From Erysipelotrichales bacterium (lineage in GTDB: Bacteria; Bacillota_I; Bacilli_A; Erysipelotrichales; Erysipelotrichaceae): a stretch of 64,000 nt of DNA. Below the pieces are notes generated by a model that saw nothing but the letters and a program-made list of their open reading frames with translations, ran no database searches and was not told where the DNA came from. Every line of letters starts with the position of its first letter. The first letter of the stretch is position 1. Below, piece by piece: positions 1-7,956 of the stretch. The stretch lies in contig CAJTIT010000012.1 of the NCBI GenBank assembly GCA_910576345.1, positions 20,240 through 84,239 of the forward strand. The letters are read 5' to 3'. The position numbers were made by a program, and so were the translations under genes.

Positions 1-2732
1 ACAGGTGTTTCCTGATCCTTATAAATCAAATCAAATTCATAGATATTACTATCAATGACATAAGACGGATCATCGCACGCGATTTCTTGGACAGTGTAAG
101 CTCCTAACGGCAAACGTGATGACTTTGTTGTTGTTCTCCCATTAGTCGTAATTCGTTCAACAAGATCTCCTCTATAATGGTAGATTCTTGTACCGTCAGC
201 AGATTTTATGTCCTCTCTCGCTCGAATTTCATATGTTACATTTGCTAATAAGCCTTCCTCAAAAACAGGCTGATACAATGTTCCATACTCTGTTTCTTTA
301 GCTTCGTAACCTTGGAATATATCTGCTGTTTTTTCCAATACAAGCTGACCCTTTGCGGGAGCATCAGCAAATTGTACCGTAGTGATGTAATTGATACCGT
401 CAGGGGCAATCTGCTGTACATCATCATCTGAAATTGTAAATGGTTTGCTTTCATGTGCAATAAGCATTCCGTCAGGTGCTTTGATTTCTTCTAATACATA
501 ATGTCCGGCTCTAACTGTACCCGGTGTCATTGCGTTACCGTCTTTATTGGTAGTAAATTCCGTCACATACTGTCCCAGTGATGAACCATACACCCAAAAA
601 CCAACATATTCATCTGTATCTAAATTTTTAATTTTAAAAGTAGCTCCTGCTAAACGAACTACATCGCCTGTTTCACTGTCTACTTTAACGATACCAATCA
701 ACGAAGTTGTAGGCTTATCATTTTGAACGACCCACGACAAAGGCTCACGACTATCATCGGGTATATTTACTTCAAAATCTTTTACTTTGGTATGGTTAGG
801 CGGAACCACTGTTTCTCTCACAACATACGTTCCGTATGGCAGCTCTATAGATTTAGCATATCCGTCATCATTAGTTACTAATTCGTCATAAAGTTTGGCA
901 TCTTGCCATTTTCCTCCCACTTTCTCAAGCTCACTCTTTAACTTCACTTGGAAATGTGCGCCTTTCAAGGTTGGTGTCGTTCCACTTTCGCCGTCTGATG
1001 AGATTTTGATAATTTGAAATGCGCGTTTCTTGACTTGTTCACTATCAGTAACATTTCTAATTTCTGTTGCCTTATTTTGACTGGTTGAAGTTAATATAAT
1101 CTCATGTGCCGTCTTAGAAAGCAAATATCCTTTAGGAGCAGTTTTCTCTTTGATTTCATATTTACCCATATATAGATTTTCAGCTTTAGCTTTGCCGTTT
1201 TTTATTGTCAAAGTTTTAACGACAGTGCCTTTGTTATAGAGGGTATGTCCATCATCGGGACTAACAATATTCTCTTTCGCTTTTAACTCATAAACGGCAC
1301 CCTCAAGAGTAGCATCGCCCTGAGCTACATTTCCAGTTTCTTTATCCACCTTTGTTAAATTAATGGTTCCAACTACTCGTTTATTGCTCAAAGACTTCTT
1401 TACCGTTACTCCATTTTCACGAATTTCAAACGGTACAGGTGTACTGTTTAAGGTATACCCCTCTGGCGCTCTTGTTTCAACAAAGTAATAATCTCCATAA
1501 CGTACATTAGGCAGCGTTGCAATGCCTTTATCATTTGTAGTTACAGTAGCCACAAAAGTATCATCGCTCTTGTAGATTTTAAATTCAGCGTTAGATCTTG
1601 TAATCGGTTTTTTCGTATCAACATCTAGCTTCTTGATTTCTAAATCACCAGTTTTAAAATCATTTGTCGCAGTAAATTCAACAGTATCATTAGCAATGAT
1701 TGTTTTTTCATGAATAGTTCTATCCAAAATTAACGGTGCGGGCACTGAAACTTCTTGAATATATACCTTTCTAGGTCGTAGTTTTTCAACTCTGACAGTA
1801 CCGTTTGAACCTGTTGTATATGTACCGATTGGACTGCTCATATCAGCATTGTATGAAACCTTAAATTCAGTGTTTGGAACAGGTTCTCTGTCTTGGTTCA
1901 CTTTTTTCAGCAACATATCGCCGTATTTGTTTACTTTTACTGAAATATTTACACTATACGGGTCAGCCATTTTGAAAATCGCGACATCTTGACCGTCGTC
2001 AGCTGCTGAACGATAAGCGATAGTAGCGCCTACACAAGTATCTAAAACTCTATTTAGCTTAATAGTAATATTATCTGGGGTGTTTGCTGTAGGTGTTATT
2101 TTCAAGCTATTTCCGCTGATACTTACATTTGCTCCACCATTAGATTTTACATGATAATTATTCAAGACTCCTTTAGTATCATTCAATGTTAATGTTGTAC
2201 CCAAATCAACCTCATGTGTCCCTGTACCAAAATCAGGTCTAGTATCATGCTTATTAATCTTAGCCTGCACATTTGCCTTTAAACTAGGATATCTTTGTCC
2301 AAAATCCCCATACCATTCCATAGGTGAATACCCTAGTTTTTCCCAAATCATATATTGGGTGGTAGCATAGTCATCATCGGTTTTAGAAGTTATATCCCAA
2401 CCATAATAAGCTATTAAAGACAATGTTCTTTGTAATGTTAAAGGAACGTCCTCATGTTTACTATACGTTCCGCCTAGACCTATTGTAGTAGGTTCAATGC
2501 AAAAAGCAATTTGCCCATCTACTGATATTTTATGAACACCATCATACCAATAAACATAATCTGATGAATTTCCTATTTTCGCACCAGAACCTCTTATTAA
2601 CCCTACAGAAGTAGGTCTATAAAACTCTTGTGCTTTTATAGTTGGTGTATTCGTGAATAAACTTGTCGCACAAAGAAAAAAGGCAAGAAATGAATTACTT
2701 ACCTTAGTCAATATTTTTTTAAAACTTTTCAA
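1..2732 (-). CDS. Thioester-domain adhesin with SpaA/Cna-B repeats (3' end beyond window)
   Basis: About 910 residues are visible and the frame stays open to the left edge, so the anchor is not seen. The start is a TTG at 2732, eight bases after AAAGGAGG, giving a signal peptide (MKSFKKILTKVSNSFLAFFL..., cleavage near IKA|QE). Residues about 45-190 look like a class II thioester domain: a Cys in AFCIEPTT and a Gln in TTQYMIWEKLG, the pair that forms the internal thioester in this family. At least six SpaA/Cna-B-like repeats follow, each ending in GDYYFVETRAPEGY or similar. Inference: a surface adhesin that binds host or recipient amines covalently and helps mating or colonisation. Such proteins are common on Tn1549-like elements. 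The repeats are diverged, so isopeptide residues were not assigned. Confidence 0.88.
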   Translation of the reverse strand, partial: MKSFKKILTKVSNSFLAFFLCATSLFTNTPTIKAQEFYRPTSVGLIRGSGAKIGNSSDYVYWYDGVHKISVDGQIAFCIEPTTIGLGGTYSKHEDVPLTLQRTLSLIAYYGWDITSKTDDDYATTQYMIWEKLGYSPMEWYGDFGQRYPSLKANVQAKINKHDTRPDFGTGTHEVDLGTTLTLNDTKGVLNNYHVKSNGGANVSISGNSLKITPTANTPDNITIKLNRVLDTCVGATIAYRSAADDGQDVAIFKMADPYSVNISVKVNKYGDMLLKKVNQDREPVPNTEFKVSYNADMSSPIGTYTTGSNGTVRVEKLRPRKVYIQEVSVPAPLILDRTIHEKTIIANDTVEFTATNDFKTGDLEIKKLDVDTKKPITRSNAEFKIYKSDDTFVATVTTNDKGIATLPNVRYGDYYFVETRAPEGYTLNSTPVPFEIRENGVTVKKSLSNKRVVGTINLTKVDKETGNVAQGDATLEGAVYELKAKENIVSPDDGHTLYNKGTVVKTLTIKNGKAKAENLYMGKYEIKEKTAPKGYLLSKTAHEIILTSTSQNKATEIRNVTDSEQVKKRAFQIIKISSDGESGTTPTLKGAHFQVKLKSELEKVGGKWQDAKLYDELVTNDDGYAKSIELPYGTYVVRETVVPPNHTKVKDFEVNIPDDSREPLSWVVQNDKPTTSLIGIVKVDSETGDVVRLAGATFKIKNLDTDEYVGFWVYGSSLGQYVTEFTTNKDGNAMTPGTVRAGHYVLEEIKAPDGMLIAHESKPFTISDDDVQQIAPDGINYITTVQFADAPAKGQLVLEKTADIFQGYEAKETEYGTLYQPVFEEGLLANVTYEIRAREDIKSADGTRIYHYRGDLVERITTNGRTTTKSSRLPLGAYTVQEIACDDPSYVIDSNIYEFDLIYKDQETP

Positions 2733-2764
2733 AATTTGTTCCTCCTTTATTTTTTAATCTATAC

Positions 2765-2791
2765 TAAAAAGAAACCCTATTAAGAGTTTCT
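2765..2791 (-). terminator. Rho-independent terminator
   Basis: On the minus strand AGAAAC and GTTTCT form a short stem followed by TTTTTAG, directly after the stop of the Ig-like membrane protein at 2803. It separates that gene from the adhesin. Confidence 0.55.
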
Positions 2792-2802
2792 CTAAATTAA
2801 TT

Positions 2803-3711
2803 TTAATGTAATTCAAAAAATTCTACAGACCAACCTTGCTTTCCACATATATCATGTACAGTCCCTACAGCATATCCGTGATTTTCAGGACAATGTTCCT
2901 CGCCCCATTGAAATACTTCATCATAATCATATCCAGCATAACCACTATTACCTGTCGAGCGCCACTGTCCGTTAGCTACACAAGTTTGTGTTTGCTGATT
3001 GTTAGACGGTTTATTGTTTGTAGACGGCTTTGTACTTCCTTGATTTTGTGAAGTAGTGGGCGGTGTATATGTTGTCTGTGGTGTCTGCTGTTGTGTCTGG
3101 TTTTGGCTCGGTTTTGGTTCCTCTGGTTTTTCCTTAACCGTAACAGCATATTCTTTTTCTGTTTTGTTTCCGTTTACGTCATAAGCAATAATTTTCACTT
3201 TGTAACTTCCTGCTTTCTTTGTATCAACATTGCTGTCAATCAGATAGCCGTTTTTTGTGAGTTTCTTATCATCGCTTTTTTTGATTTCGCCGTCAATGAC
3301 ATCTTTTACACTTGCAATATTACTTACGGGATCAAACTTATCTCCCTCTGTAATTTCCACTTTATCTTTTTTTAATTTGATTTCAGGACTTTTTGTATCC
3401 TTAATTTCTAGTTTCTGTGGAAACTCCTTACAAGCATCATCAAGACAGACGGTAAATACTACGTCAATTTCCCCAATTTTTTTTGTATCAAATTTTGCCG
3501 CAGTGACTTTGTTGCCATTTGTCGTAGAAAGTTTTAACCAATCTACCTGGGATTGGTCAGATCCATACTCCACTACATGATTATTCAACGAATAGTCAAT
3601 GTTTACCTTGTTAGAGTTATAAACCATATAGCCACCACCTATGGCAGCGATAACTATTACCCCAATACCTAATTGAACCTTTTTTTGATTTAGTAGCTCT
3701 TTCATTTTCAT
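2803..3711 (-). CDS. Membrane-anchored protein with two Ig-like (DUF5011-type) modules
   Basis: 302 residues. A short cytoplasmic N-terminus is followed by one TM helix (about 14-31). Two beta-sandwich modules follow, about 35-105 and 108-193; the second has the DUF5011 pattern KDTKSPEI ... EGDKFDP ... DVNGNKTEKEYAVTVK. A Gln/Thr/Pro/Asn-rich stalk (about 195-245) leads to a C-terminal domain with three cysteines (CVANGQW, EEHCPENHGY, HDICGKQG). It probably displays this small Cys-containing head outside the membrane. The Ig-like part aligns with the N-terminal part of the chromosomal VanY-like protein at 62632-63732. The head domain is not recognised. Its own terminator and the downstream adhesin suggest a surface module of the ICE. 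Confidence 0.8.
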   Translation of the reverse strand: MKMKELLNQKKVQLGIGVIVIAAIGGGYMVYNSNKVNIDYSLNNHVVEYGSDQSQVDWLKLSTTNGNKVTAAKFDTKKIGEIDVVFTVCLDDACKEFPQKLEIKDTKSPEIKLKKDKVEITEGDKFDPVSNIASVKDVIDGEIKKSDDKKLTKNGYLIDSNVDTKKAGSYKVKIIAYDVNGNKTEKEYAVTVKEKPEEPKPSQNQTQQQTPQTTYTPPTTSQNQGSTKPSTNNKPSNNQQTQTCVANGQWRSTGNSGYAGYDYDEVFQWGEEHCPENHGYAVGTVHDICGKQGWSVEFFELH

Positions 3712-3892
3712 AATTCTTCCTCCTCACTTTCATTTATATATATCATACTCAAAAAAAATGAAAATGTAAGTCCTTTTTTCAAAATAGTATCATTTTTTGA
3801 ATATATCCAGAGCTACTTTATAGATGCAGGCACTCGATTTGGCGCTCTTATCCATATCATTGGATCATCGTCCTTTCTAAGATAACATGTAG

Positions 3893-4171
3893 TTATTCAA
3901 AACGCAGAATTGTTATATTCTTTCTTCTGCAAAATGCTGTCAGTAATCGCTGCTCATTAATGGTTAATGAATGCTTATTAATCAACAGAGTGTTTATTTG
4001 TTCCATGGTCATTAAACGAATCAGCGAACAAACATCACTGGCATAGAAACCATAGATATCAATATTCCTGTTTGCTGCGAAGCGTATTGCCTTTTCTTTT
4101 AAACCATCCACTTGATTTAAATCTTGTATGTGGCAATACACGTATGCTTTCATACAATATTTATTCAGCAT
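3893..4171 (-). CDS. Small protein resembling a degenerate serine-recombinase N-terminal domain
   Basis: 92 residues; the ATG at 4171 overlaps the upstream stop, and an alternative ATG at 4153 gives MKAYVYCHIQ. The layout resembles the resolvase fold: a first beta strand AYVYCHIQ (resolvases have Y-C-R-V-S), a helix LKEKAIRFAANRN, strand IDIYGFYAS, then INTLLINKHSLTINEQRLL and the last strand ITILRF. The catalytic Ser position is not conserved and there is no DNA-binding domain. Inference only: a repurposed or dead resolvase-like domain. It is coupled to the coiled-coil gene upstream. Otherwise a hypothetical protein. Confidence 0.6.
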   Translation of the reverse strand: MLNKYCMKAYVYCHIQDLNQVDGLKEKAIRFAANRNIDIYGFYASDVCSLIRLMTMEQINTLLINKHSLTINEQRLLTAFCRRKNITILRFE

Positions 4172-4841
4172 AAAAATATCTCAAGATGTCATCAGCATGA
4201 TTTATTTTCATTACTGAATTGATCCATTTTTGATTAGCTTCCTGTAGTTCTTTATTCACCGCAATAAGTTTCCTTCTTAATTCGCCATATCGTTTGAAAT
4301 CATCCTGTTTATCTAGCATTATAGATTTATAATAGAGCGTTTCTGCTTTTTTGCTTTTTTCGTATTCTGACAATAGCATCTTATTTGTGTTTCGATATCC
4401 AATCACATAAGACACCAGTGTTTCTGTTTCTTCTATTACAGCATTTGTATCCTGTTGTAAAATAGCCATGTTATCTTTAAGTTCCTCGTAGAAAAATGAT
4501 ATTGCTTGTTTCAATAAAACATCACACTTTAAATGCTCATTTAGCAGATAAAAGAAATTATCAGCATATGTACGTGTCATAAATTCCAGCTTTTTAAAAT
4601 GTAAAAAGACTCGCTTATATCTTCTACATAACGATGTCTTCTGTTCATCATTATTAATGACTTGCAACAATTGATTGAGATCATACATTTGTTTTTTTAA
4701 TGAGGATAGCCTAATTTTATTTGCTTCATAAGCCCACAACAAATACATAAGTGTTTCTTTCTCTGTTAGCATCATTTTTTTATCTTTTAAGCGCTGATAT
4801 AATTGCTCAATTTTTCTGTCCATTTTACTCGTCCTTTCCAT
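4161..4841 (-). CDS. Hypothetical helical coiled-coil protein
   Basis: 226 residues, rich in Lys/Glu/Leu and almost entirely helical, with no signal peptide or membrane helix. Heptad-like stretches occur at about 5-70 and 165-215. The last codons overlap the start of the 92-residue resolvase-like gene, so the two are probably translated together. No family is recognised. A structural or regulatory role for the element is possible but unsupported. Confidence 0.7.
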   Translation of the reverse strand: MERTSKMDRKIEQLYQRLKDKKMMLTEKETLMYLLWAYEANKIRLSSLKKQMYDLNQLLQVINNDEQKTSLCRRYKRVFLHFKKLEFMTRTYADNFFYLLNEHLKCDVLLKQAISFFYEELKDNMAILQQDTNAVIEETETLVSYVIGYRNTNKMLLSEYEKSKKAETLYYKSIMLDKQDDFKRYGELRRKLIAVNKELQEANQKWINSVMKINHADDILRYFYAE

Positions 4842-5326
4842 AACACATTAATAACACAGGAATGCAACGCAATAAAATGCGTTGCATGATCTGCCGCTAT
4901 TAATTGCGTTTTATATTCGTACGTCAGCAACAGTTGGCTGTGTTTGGTAACACATCACACGAATTTCACGTTCCCCAGTCAAGGAGACTCAGCTTTGAGG
5001 AGTAGCATTATCCCTGCTTTTGTTGTGGCGAAACAGATTACCAATTCTGTTTTAAAGTCAAATAATCTCGCTCATATGCTACAGCACAATACTGTACAAT
5101 AGCATCGTCATTGCGTATTTTCTTATGTCGCTTATCCCTTGTGAGGACAAAGCAGTTAATGTACCAACCGTTGGTTATTCTATTTTCAAAGATCTTGAAA
5201 GGTATTTTTCACCCTTTCACCTATATACCATTCAATGTGTTTTGGGTTTAACAAAAGAAATCTGAAAAAATTTTTAAAAAAACAGAAGAGATATGTTTTT
5301 AAGCATTCCCATCTGTTTTTGTTAGT
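4842..5326. other. Gene-free 485 bp with an inverted repeat and a short ORF vestige
   Basis: No long reading frame is convincing. A perfect 10-bp inverted repeat (ATGCAACGCA / TGCGTTGCAT, loop six bases) lies at 4862-4887 just before the coiled-coil gene's start and could be an operator or hairpin. Around 4915-4985 the minus strand encodes a short stretch from a TTG (LTGEREIRVMCYQTQ... to a stop); its function is unknown and it may be a remnant. Nothing else was recognised. Confidence 0.4.
4862..4887. repeat. Perfect 10-bp inverted repeat
   Basis: ATGCAACGCA, six-base spacer, TGCGTTGCAT. It sits 20-45 bp upstream of the start of the coiled-coil gene at 4841, so it could be an operator or a 5' hairpin. 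No T-tract follows on either strand, which argues against a simple terminator. Confidence 0.5.
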
Positions 5327-5794
5327 TTAATTATCTAACTCTTCCTTCAAGATCAAAGTCAAATCCTTTTTCAATTTCTCAATTATCTTCACTTTTTTAT
5401 AATGAATGAGCTGCTGTGACATTCCTAGGCAGCTTCCTACTTCTGCTTCGGTTTTATTTTCATAAAATATACCAACAATAATAGCTTTTTCCGTTTCATC
5501 CAGACATTTGATCTTTGCCCATATTATCTCTTTCAAATAGGCTTTATAGATTTCTTGGATAGGATCTGACGAAACGCTGAAACATTCATGCAGAGATCGC
5601 CCGTTATACGCACTATCCAAACTGATCGTTGTTAATTCCTTCTGATGTAATGACTTCCGATAGCTGTTAAACATTGCATAGTAAACTTCTTTTGTAACCT
5701 CAACCATTATGCCGTTTAAATTGATATAATACTGCCTTTGATTTGACACAGGATCCTGTTTCGTCCAAAATGTGTTTTTAGTATAATCTCTCAT
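5327..5794 (-). CDS. Sigma-70 region 4-like regulator
   Basis: 155 residues from the ATG at 5794, which has GGAGG seven bases upstream. A longer in-frame form starts at 5872 (181 residues) and also has a good GGGAGG site, so two translation starts are possible. The C-terminal half carries the sigma region 4 helix-turn-helix: CLDETEKAIIVGIFYENKTE, then AEVGSCLGMSQQLIHYKKVK as the turn and recognition helix. No region 2 is present, so it is probably a transcriptional activator-like protein of the type found in Tn916/Tn1549 elements. It lies just downstream of the agr locus and its terminator, and may respond to readthrough or have its own promoter. Confidence 0.75.
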   Translation of the reverse strand: MRDYTKNTFWTKQDPVSNQRQYYINLNGIMVEVTKEVYYAMFNSYRKSLHQKELTTISLDSAYNGRSLHECFSVSSDPIQEIYKAYLKEIIWAKIKCLDETEKAIIVGIFYENKTEAEVGSCLGMSQQLIHYKKVKIIEKLKKDLTLILKEELDN

Positions 5795-5919
5795 TAAATA
5801 ACCTCCAGTCTTTGAACACTTGAACATGCTCAAAAACGGAGGTGCCCTAATACTAATTACTCTTTTCAGCATAATTAAAACCTCCCACCGCGGACAATAG
5901 GAGGTATAAAAACTAGACG

Positions 5920-5966
5920 TTTAAGAAAATAAAAATGCCCGATACCATAAAGGAATGATATCGAGC
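5920..5966 (-). terminator. Rho-independent terminator after agrD
   Basis: A 12-bp stem with G:U wobbles (5937-5948 with 5955-5966, loop AAAGGA) is followed on the minus strand by ATTTTTATTTTC. It lies 21 bp past the agrD stop and would end the agr transcript before the sigma-like gene. Confidence 0.75.
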
Positions 5967-5987
5967 AACGGATATAATCCGTATCTT

Positions 5988-6104
5988 TTATTTGGATTTC
6001 TTTAATTTCTCAGGTTTTTGGGGCTGATATAATCCACCCCAAGTTACGCGAGATCCAGCATGTTCTGCCGCAAACATCGCTAACTTAGCCATAATATCTT
6101 TCAT
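5988..6104 (-). CDS. agrD: AgrD-like cyclic peptide precursor without cysteine
   Basis: 38 residues, preceded by AAAGGA seven bases before the ATG. It has the three-part AgrD layout: an amphipathic N-terminal helix (MKDIMAKLAMFAAEHA), a short peptide core (GSRVTWGGLY) and a charged C-terminal tail with the QPxxPExL pattern (QPQKPEKLKK) that AgrB recognises in this family. It lies 115 bp after agrB on the same strand and is followed by a terminator. Canonical AgrD has a Cys (rarely Ser) that closes a five-residue thiolactone or lactone. Here there is no Cys; Thr21 stands at the position expected if the ring is TWGGL, and Ser18 is the other hydroxyl. The mature peptide's form is therefore uncertain. 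Confidence 0.85.
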   Translation of the reverse strand: MKDIMAKLAMFAAEHAGSRVTWGGLYQPQKPEKLKKSK

Positions 6105-6219
6105 CCTATCATCCTTTCTGTTTGCAAGCACATTGTACTGTATATAGAATTAATTAACCATATAGTATGAGGTTTTTGGCAACAAATGGAATATTATGAC
6201 AAAAAACAAAACATTTTGT

Positions 6220-6744
6220 CTACTTAAAATCTTTTAAATGCTTTAAAAGCAATAGCACAAAGTCAAAGCTGACAGCAATATATAATATGATAAATATTGC
6301 TATATTTAGATGAAATACTACGCTGCCTAACAAGAAATAAATCAATAGAATCATACTATTCTTATGATTGATTTCCTCTTTAACCAAAAACACAATCAAA
6401 ATCATTGTTAAACAAAATAAAATCAGGTACAGGCTTCCTAATGAAAACGGAAGCGAATTATAAATAATCAAGCAAAAGCCAACACAGATGCTGTAAGTAC
6501 AGATACATTGTCCCATTGTTTTGCAATGATAACCTAAAAACTGCATTTTGATCGGTGTTAAAAAGCAGATAAATAATAATCCGAACCATAGATTACCCAA
6601 TATTCCCGTTGCCAGTAAAGCCATGCTATAACATAACACTGTAGACACAATTGCGCTGACTCCGTAATTGATGATCTCGTAATCTAAATCTGTATCTTTT
6701 ACAATATAATTGGTAATTTTGTTTATAATCGTATCCATAATCAA
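6220..6744 (-). CDS. agrB: AgrB accessory-gene-regulator membrane endopeptidase
   Basis: 174 residues with four to six hydrophobic segments. The catalytic pair of the AgrB family is present as His73 and Cys80 in GYHCKTMGQC, with the same seven-residue spacing as His77/Cys84 of S. aureus AgrB. AgrB cleaves the AgrD tail and helps form and export the cyclic peptide. The start overlaps the agrC stop (ATGA), so it is translationally coupled, and agrD lies downstream. The usual Arg before the GGxH motif is not obvious. The paired agrD makes the call strong. Confidence 0.92.
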   Translation of the reverse strand: MIMDTIINKITNYIVKDTDLDYEIINYGVSAIVSTVLCYSMALLATGILGNLWFGLLFICFLTPIKMQFLGYHCKTMGQCICTYSICVGFCLIIYNSLPFSLGSLYLILFCLTMILIVFLVKEEINHKNSMILLIYFLLGSVVFHLNIAIFIILYIAVSFDFVLLLLKHLKDFK

Positions 6745-7955
6745 GCCCCTTTTGCCTTCGGAAATAACACAGTGTGAGTGTATTTTTCTTTATCAATTGC
6801 ATTCTCATAGCAACCGCCATACATTTCCGCAAAATTTCTTAGATACGCATCTTCGAAACATACTTGTTCTTTTGTACAATTGCAGCATACGGTTAACTTA
6901 ATGCTGTTTGGTAACTCATTTACGGCTACTTCGATTATTGGATCCGCTTCGTCTCTACATACTTTAATCATGTGATCTATTAAAGTTGTAAATAGAAAGA
7001 TTAAATCATAATCATCCAAATGCTTTAATGTGTTTTCAAATACTGCTTTGAATTTTATATTTAAACTAGATAACATATATGTTTTTATATTCAAAATATG
7101 GTTTAACAGAATATTGTCTGTATCTACAATAACAGGTGTATGTTCTAAACCAATACCTGATACAATCTCTTGTAATCTCAAAACGTCAGGATCCCCGTTA
7201 TCTTTAGCTATTCTCTCTATATGATTTTTTAACAATATAATTTGTTCTCTAAAATCATGTAACGCCTTCTGACTTACACCAATTAACATCTGTTCCTTTT
7301 CTGTCATGTTAAATTTTGCTTTGATTTCTGCTTTTTGCTGCTTTACTTTAAAATATTTTATCAGCACACAAAATGTAATAGCAAACATCAAAACCATAAT
7401 GCCCATCAATATTAATGCATCGATTGCGGAAACCAGATGACGAATATACACATAAAAGCTGTAAATGATTGCAATGAAAAACAACAATAACTCCGCTAAT
7501 ATTAAATTCCAATTCATAATTCCAGTAGGCTTCAGCAGCTTTCGAAACAAATAGCACAGCAAAATCAACAAGAATTTTGAAATTAACACAATACAGAAAT
7601 AAAAAATTGCGTCTTCTGATAACTTCACTACCATATCTGCATCTAACACATTCATAAATGATATGATAGCAAAAGATAATAATGCATTTAATATAAAAAT
7701 CCCGCTACTTACAAAACATATATAGCCAAAAGAATTCTTATATTGGATCTTGGCAAATCCTATTAACAATCCCAATGCTGTCAATAAATAAAACGGACTT
7801 TCCATTGTATTCACAAATAAGGCAAATACAGAAAAGCATACTACAAAAGCGATCCATGTCTTTCTTGCTCTTGCCTCTAAGTAATAATTCATTATCTGGA
7901 CAATAACTAAATTTTCAATCAAGCTGGATAATAGGCTTATGATCATATTATTCAT
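6741..7955 (-). CDS. agrC: AgrC-type membrane histidine kinase with divergent ATPase motifs
   Basis: 404 residues. About six membrane helices (residues 5-200) form the peptide-sensing part, followed by a DHp-like helix with His233 in QKALHDFREQ and a GHKL-like C-terminal domain. The N-box is degenerate: family consensus N-L-L-D-N-A is TLIDHM at 324-329, and no clear glycine-rich G-box is visible (CCNCTKEQ in its place). It starts one base after the agrA stop and overlaps agrB by four bases. Expected role: receptor for the AgrD peptide that phosphorylates AgrA. The missing ATP-site residues raise the possibility of a non-kinase or allosteric receptor. Confidence 0.85.
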   Translation of the reverse strand: MNNMIISLLSSLIENLVIVQIMNYYLEARARKTWIAFVVCFSVFALFVNTMESPFYLLTALGLLIGFAKIQYKNSFGYICFVSSGIFILNALLSFAIISFMNVLDADMVVKLSEDAIFYFCIVLISKFLLILLCYLFRKLLKPTGIMNWNLILAELLLFFIAIIYSFYVYIRHLVSAIDALILMGIMVLMFAITFCVLIKYFKVKQQKAEIKAKFNMTEKEQMLIGVSQKALHDFREQIILLKNHIERIAKDNGDPDVLRLQEIVSGIGLEHTPVIVDTDNILLNHILNIKTYMLSSLNIKFKAVFENTLKHLDDYDLIFLFTTLIDHMIKVCRDEADPIIEVAVNELPNSIKLTVCCNCTKEQVCFEDAYLRNFAEMYGGCYENAIDKEKYTHTVLFPKAKGA

Positions 7956-7956
7956 C

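Noticed and set aside
2836..3580. Several plus-strand frames of 70-107 codons opposite the Ig-like protein
   Set aside because: Shadows of a good minus-strand gene; Phe/Leu/Ser-rich hydrophobic composition arises from the complement of Lys/Asp/Glu codons.
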